From Burkholderia territorii (GTDB taxonomy: Bacteria > Pseudomonadota > Gammaproteobacteria > Burkholderiales > Burkholderiaceae): 64,000 nucleotides of DNA. The notes under the pieces are model-generated. The model saw nothing but the letters and a program-made list of their open reading frames with translations. It searched no databases and was not told where the DNA came from. The position numbers were made by a program, and so were the translations under genes. The first letter of the stretch is position 1; the number at the start of each line of letters is the position of its first letter. Location: assembly GCF_902833055.1 (NCBI RefSeq), contig NZ_CADFEJ010000009.1:124001-188000 (forward strand). Direction: 5' to 3'. Positions 62,622-64,000 of the stretch are shown here, one piece after another.

Positions 62622-63977
62622 ATGGAATTCGACTACGACCTGTTCGTCATCGGGGCCGGCTCCGGCGGCGTGAGGCTCGCCCGGATGTCGGCGTCATACG
62701 GCGCGCGCGTCGGCATAGCGGAACAAGAACAGATCGGCGGCACTTGCGTGCTGCGCGGCTGCATTCCGAAGAAGCTGCTCGTCTACGCATCGCACTATCC
62801 GCACGAACTCGAGGACGCAAAGGGCTTCGGCTGGACCTTCGGCGCCGGCACGCTCGACTGGCCCGCGCTGATCGCCGCGAAGGATCGCGAGATCAACCGG
62901 CTCAGCGACATCTACATCGACCTGCTGCGGCAATCCGGCGTCGAGATGCACGCAGGGCGCGCGACCCTCGTCGACGCGCATACGGTCGCGATCGGTGAGC
63001 GCACGATCCGCGCGCGCCATATTGCGATCGCGACCGGCTCGCGCCCGTCGATGCCACCGCGGCCCGGCATCGAGCATGCGATCACGTCGCGCGAGGCGCT
63101 GTCGCTCGACAAGCTGCCCGCCCGCATCGCGGTGGTCGGCGGCGGCTATATCGCGGTCGAATTCGCGGGCATCTTCACCGGCTTCAGCAGCCATGTCGAT
63201 CTCTTCTATCGCGGCGAGAAGATCCTGCGCGGCTTCGACGACGACGTGCGTCAGTTCCTCACCGACGAAATGACGAAACAGGGTGTCGCGATTCATGCGC
63301 GCGCGGTGATCGAGTCGATCGAGCGCGCAGAGGACGGCACGCTGTTCGTGCGCGTCGGCGATGCGCGGCACGGGCCATACGACCAGGTGCTCTATGCGAC
63401 CGGCCGCGTGCCGAACGTCGACGGGCTCGGGCTGGAGCAGGCGGGCGTCCTGCTCGACGCGCGCGGCGCGATCGCCGTCGATGCGTATTCGGCGACGTCG
63501 GTGCCTTCGATCCATGCGATCGGCGACGTGACGTCACGGCCGCAGCTCACGCCGGTGGCGACACGCGACGGCGCGCTGCTCGCGCGGACGCTGTTCGGCG
63601 GCGCGCGCGTCGCGGTCGATCACGATTACGTGCCGTCGGCCGTGTTCAGCCAGCCGGAGGTCGCGACGGTCGGCTTCACCGAGGCCGATGCGCGGCGCCT
63701 GCGCGGCGACGTCGACATCTACCGCACGTCGTTCAAGGCACTGCGCCACACGCTGTCGGGCCGCGACGAACGCACGCTGATGAAGCTCGTGGTCGCGCGC
63801 GACAGCCAGCGCGTGATCGGCGCGCATATGGTCGGCCGCGACGCGGGCGAGATCATCCAGGGCATCGCGATCGCGATCCGCGCGGGCGCGACGAAGGCGC
63901 AGTTCGACGACACGATCGGCATTCATCCGACCGCAGCCGAGGAATTCGTGACGATGCGGCAGAAAGTGGCCGAGTGA
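62622..63977 (+). CDS. gor: Glutathione-disulfide reductase
   Basis: The 451-residue flavoenzyme reduces oxidised glutathione with NADPH. FVIGAGSGGVRLARMSASYGARV is the FAD-binding fold, GGTCVLRGCIPKKLLVYAS carries the redox disulfide C42/C47, IAVVGGGYIAVEFAGIF is the NADPH-binding fold, and HPTAAEEFVTMR near the C-terminus holds the catalytic His-Glu pair of the partner subunit. The length matches E. coli Gor (450). FVTMR and the arginines in VDLFYRGEKILRGFDDD fit glutathione and NADPH preference rather than lipoamide or trypanothione. It ends 23 bases before the window end. Confidence 0.95.
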   Translation: MEFDYDLFVIGAGSGGVRLARMSASYGARVGIAEQEQIGGTCVLRGCIPKKLLVYASHYPHELEDAKGFGWTFGAGTLDWPALIAAKDREINRLSDIYIDLLRQSGVEMHAGRATLVDAHTVAIGERTIRARHIAIATGSRPSMPPRPGIEHAITSREALSLDKLPARIAVVGGGYIAVEFAGIFTGFSSHVDLFYRGEKILRGFDDDVRQFLTDEMTKQGVAIHARAVIESIERAEDGTLFVRVGDARHGPYDQVLYATGRVPNVDGLGLEQAGVLLDARGAIAVDAYSATSVPSIHAIGDVTSRPQLTPVATRDGALLARTLFGGARVAVDHDYVPSAVFSQPEVATVGFTEADARRLRGDVDIYRTSFKALRHTLSGRDERTLMKLVVARDSQRVIGAHMVGRDAGEIIQGIAIAIRAGATKAQFDDTIGIHPTAAEEFVTMRQKVAE

Positions 63978-64000
63978 TGGAAACCGGGGCGCCGGCTCGC

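Overview
The window is very GC-rich (strong G/C bias at third codon positions) and reads as chromosome 1 of a Burkholderia species, most likely of the Burkholderia cepacia complex. Grounds: Burkholderia-type flagellar gene order (flgN-flgM-flgA divergent from flgBCDEFGHIJ, then flgKL), a Burkholderia-type general porin, a Tat-exported HiPIP, a PilZ/YcgR flagellar brake protein and a SCPU-domain chaperone-usher operon. The identification rests on reading the proteins, not on a database search. No rRNA, tRNA, insertion sequence, prophage or CRISPR array was seen.

Region by region. (1) 1-2913: end of fliE, then fliS-fliT-fliK and an FlhB-like export-switch domain, preceded by a clear sigma-28 promoter. 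(2) 3.1-13.4 kb: housekeeping and accessory genes: a PepSY-type membrane protein behind a Fur-box-like site, an XdhC-family protein, an APC amino-acid permease, a soluble NarL-type two-component pair, ferredoxin-NADP reductase, an EEP-family hydrolase with a secreted hypothetical protein, a nitroreductase and a stand-alone AAA ATPase. (3) 13.5-23.8 kb: an FAD oxidoreductase, HiPIP, an MHS-type MFS symporter, then a complete dipeptide ABC transporter operon (dppABCDF) ending in a TraB/GumN protein. (4) 24.3-27.5 kb: the 5-oxoprolinase genes pxpB-pxpC-pxpA, divergent from a winged-helix regulator with a near-perfect palindrome between them. (5) 27.6-36.3 kb: 5-formyl-THF cyclo-ligase, soluble lytic transglycosylase, a complex-I-associated NAD-binding protein, a GST and the CCA-adding enzyme, an XRE/cupin regulator and a divergent aminopeptidase P. 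(6) 36.4-50.8 kb: the main flagellar rod/hook/ring cluster. (7) 51-57.2 kb: a uracil/xanthine permease and a SCPU-type chaperone-usher fimbrial operon. (8) 58.1-64 kb: a LysR regulator divergent from a two-gene chromate transporter, a porin, a small 74-residue protein and a glutathione reductase.

Flagellar logic. Four sites match the sigma-28 consensus with the same 11-bp spacer (before fliS, flgM, ycgR and flgK). These genes encode late products (export chaperones, anti-sigma factor, brake, hook-filament junction), so the window holds a coherent class-3 regulon. flgA and flgB diverge around a possible FlhDC site.

Most interesting unexplained items: an AT-rich gene-free island (about 23.88-24.27 kb) with a consensus-like promoter and an intrinsic terminator, which could be an uncharacterised small RNA; a stem-loop just downstream of the ycgR sigma-28 promoter; palindromic operators at the pxp and lysR-chrA divergent regions; an FlgA with a long Ala/Pro-rich insert coded by hexamer repeats; an XRE/cupin regulator with a histone-H1-like basic tail; and a cysteine-free secreted protein at the end of the fimbrial operon. 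No wholly novel multigene system was evident.
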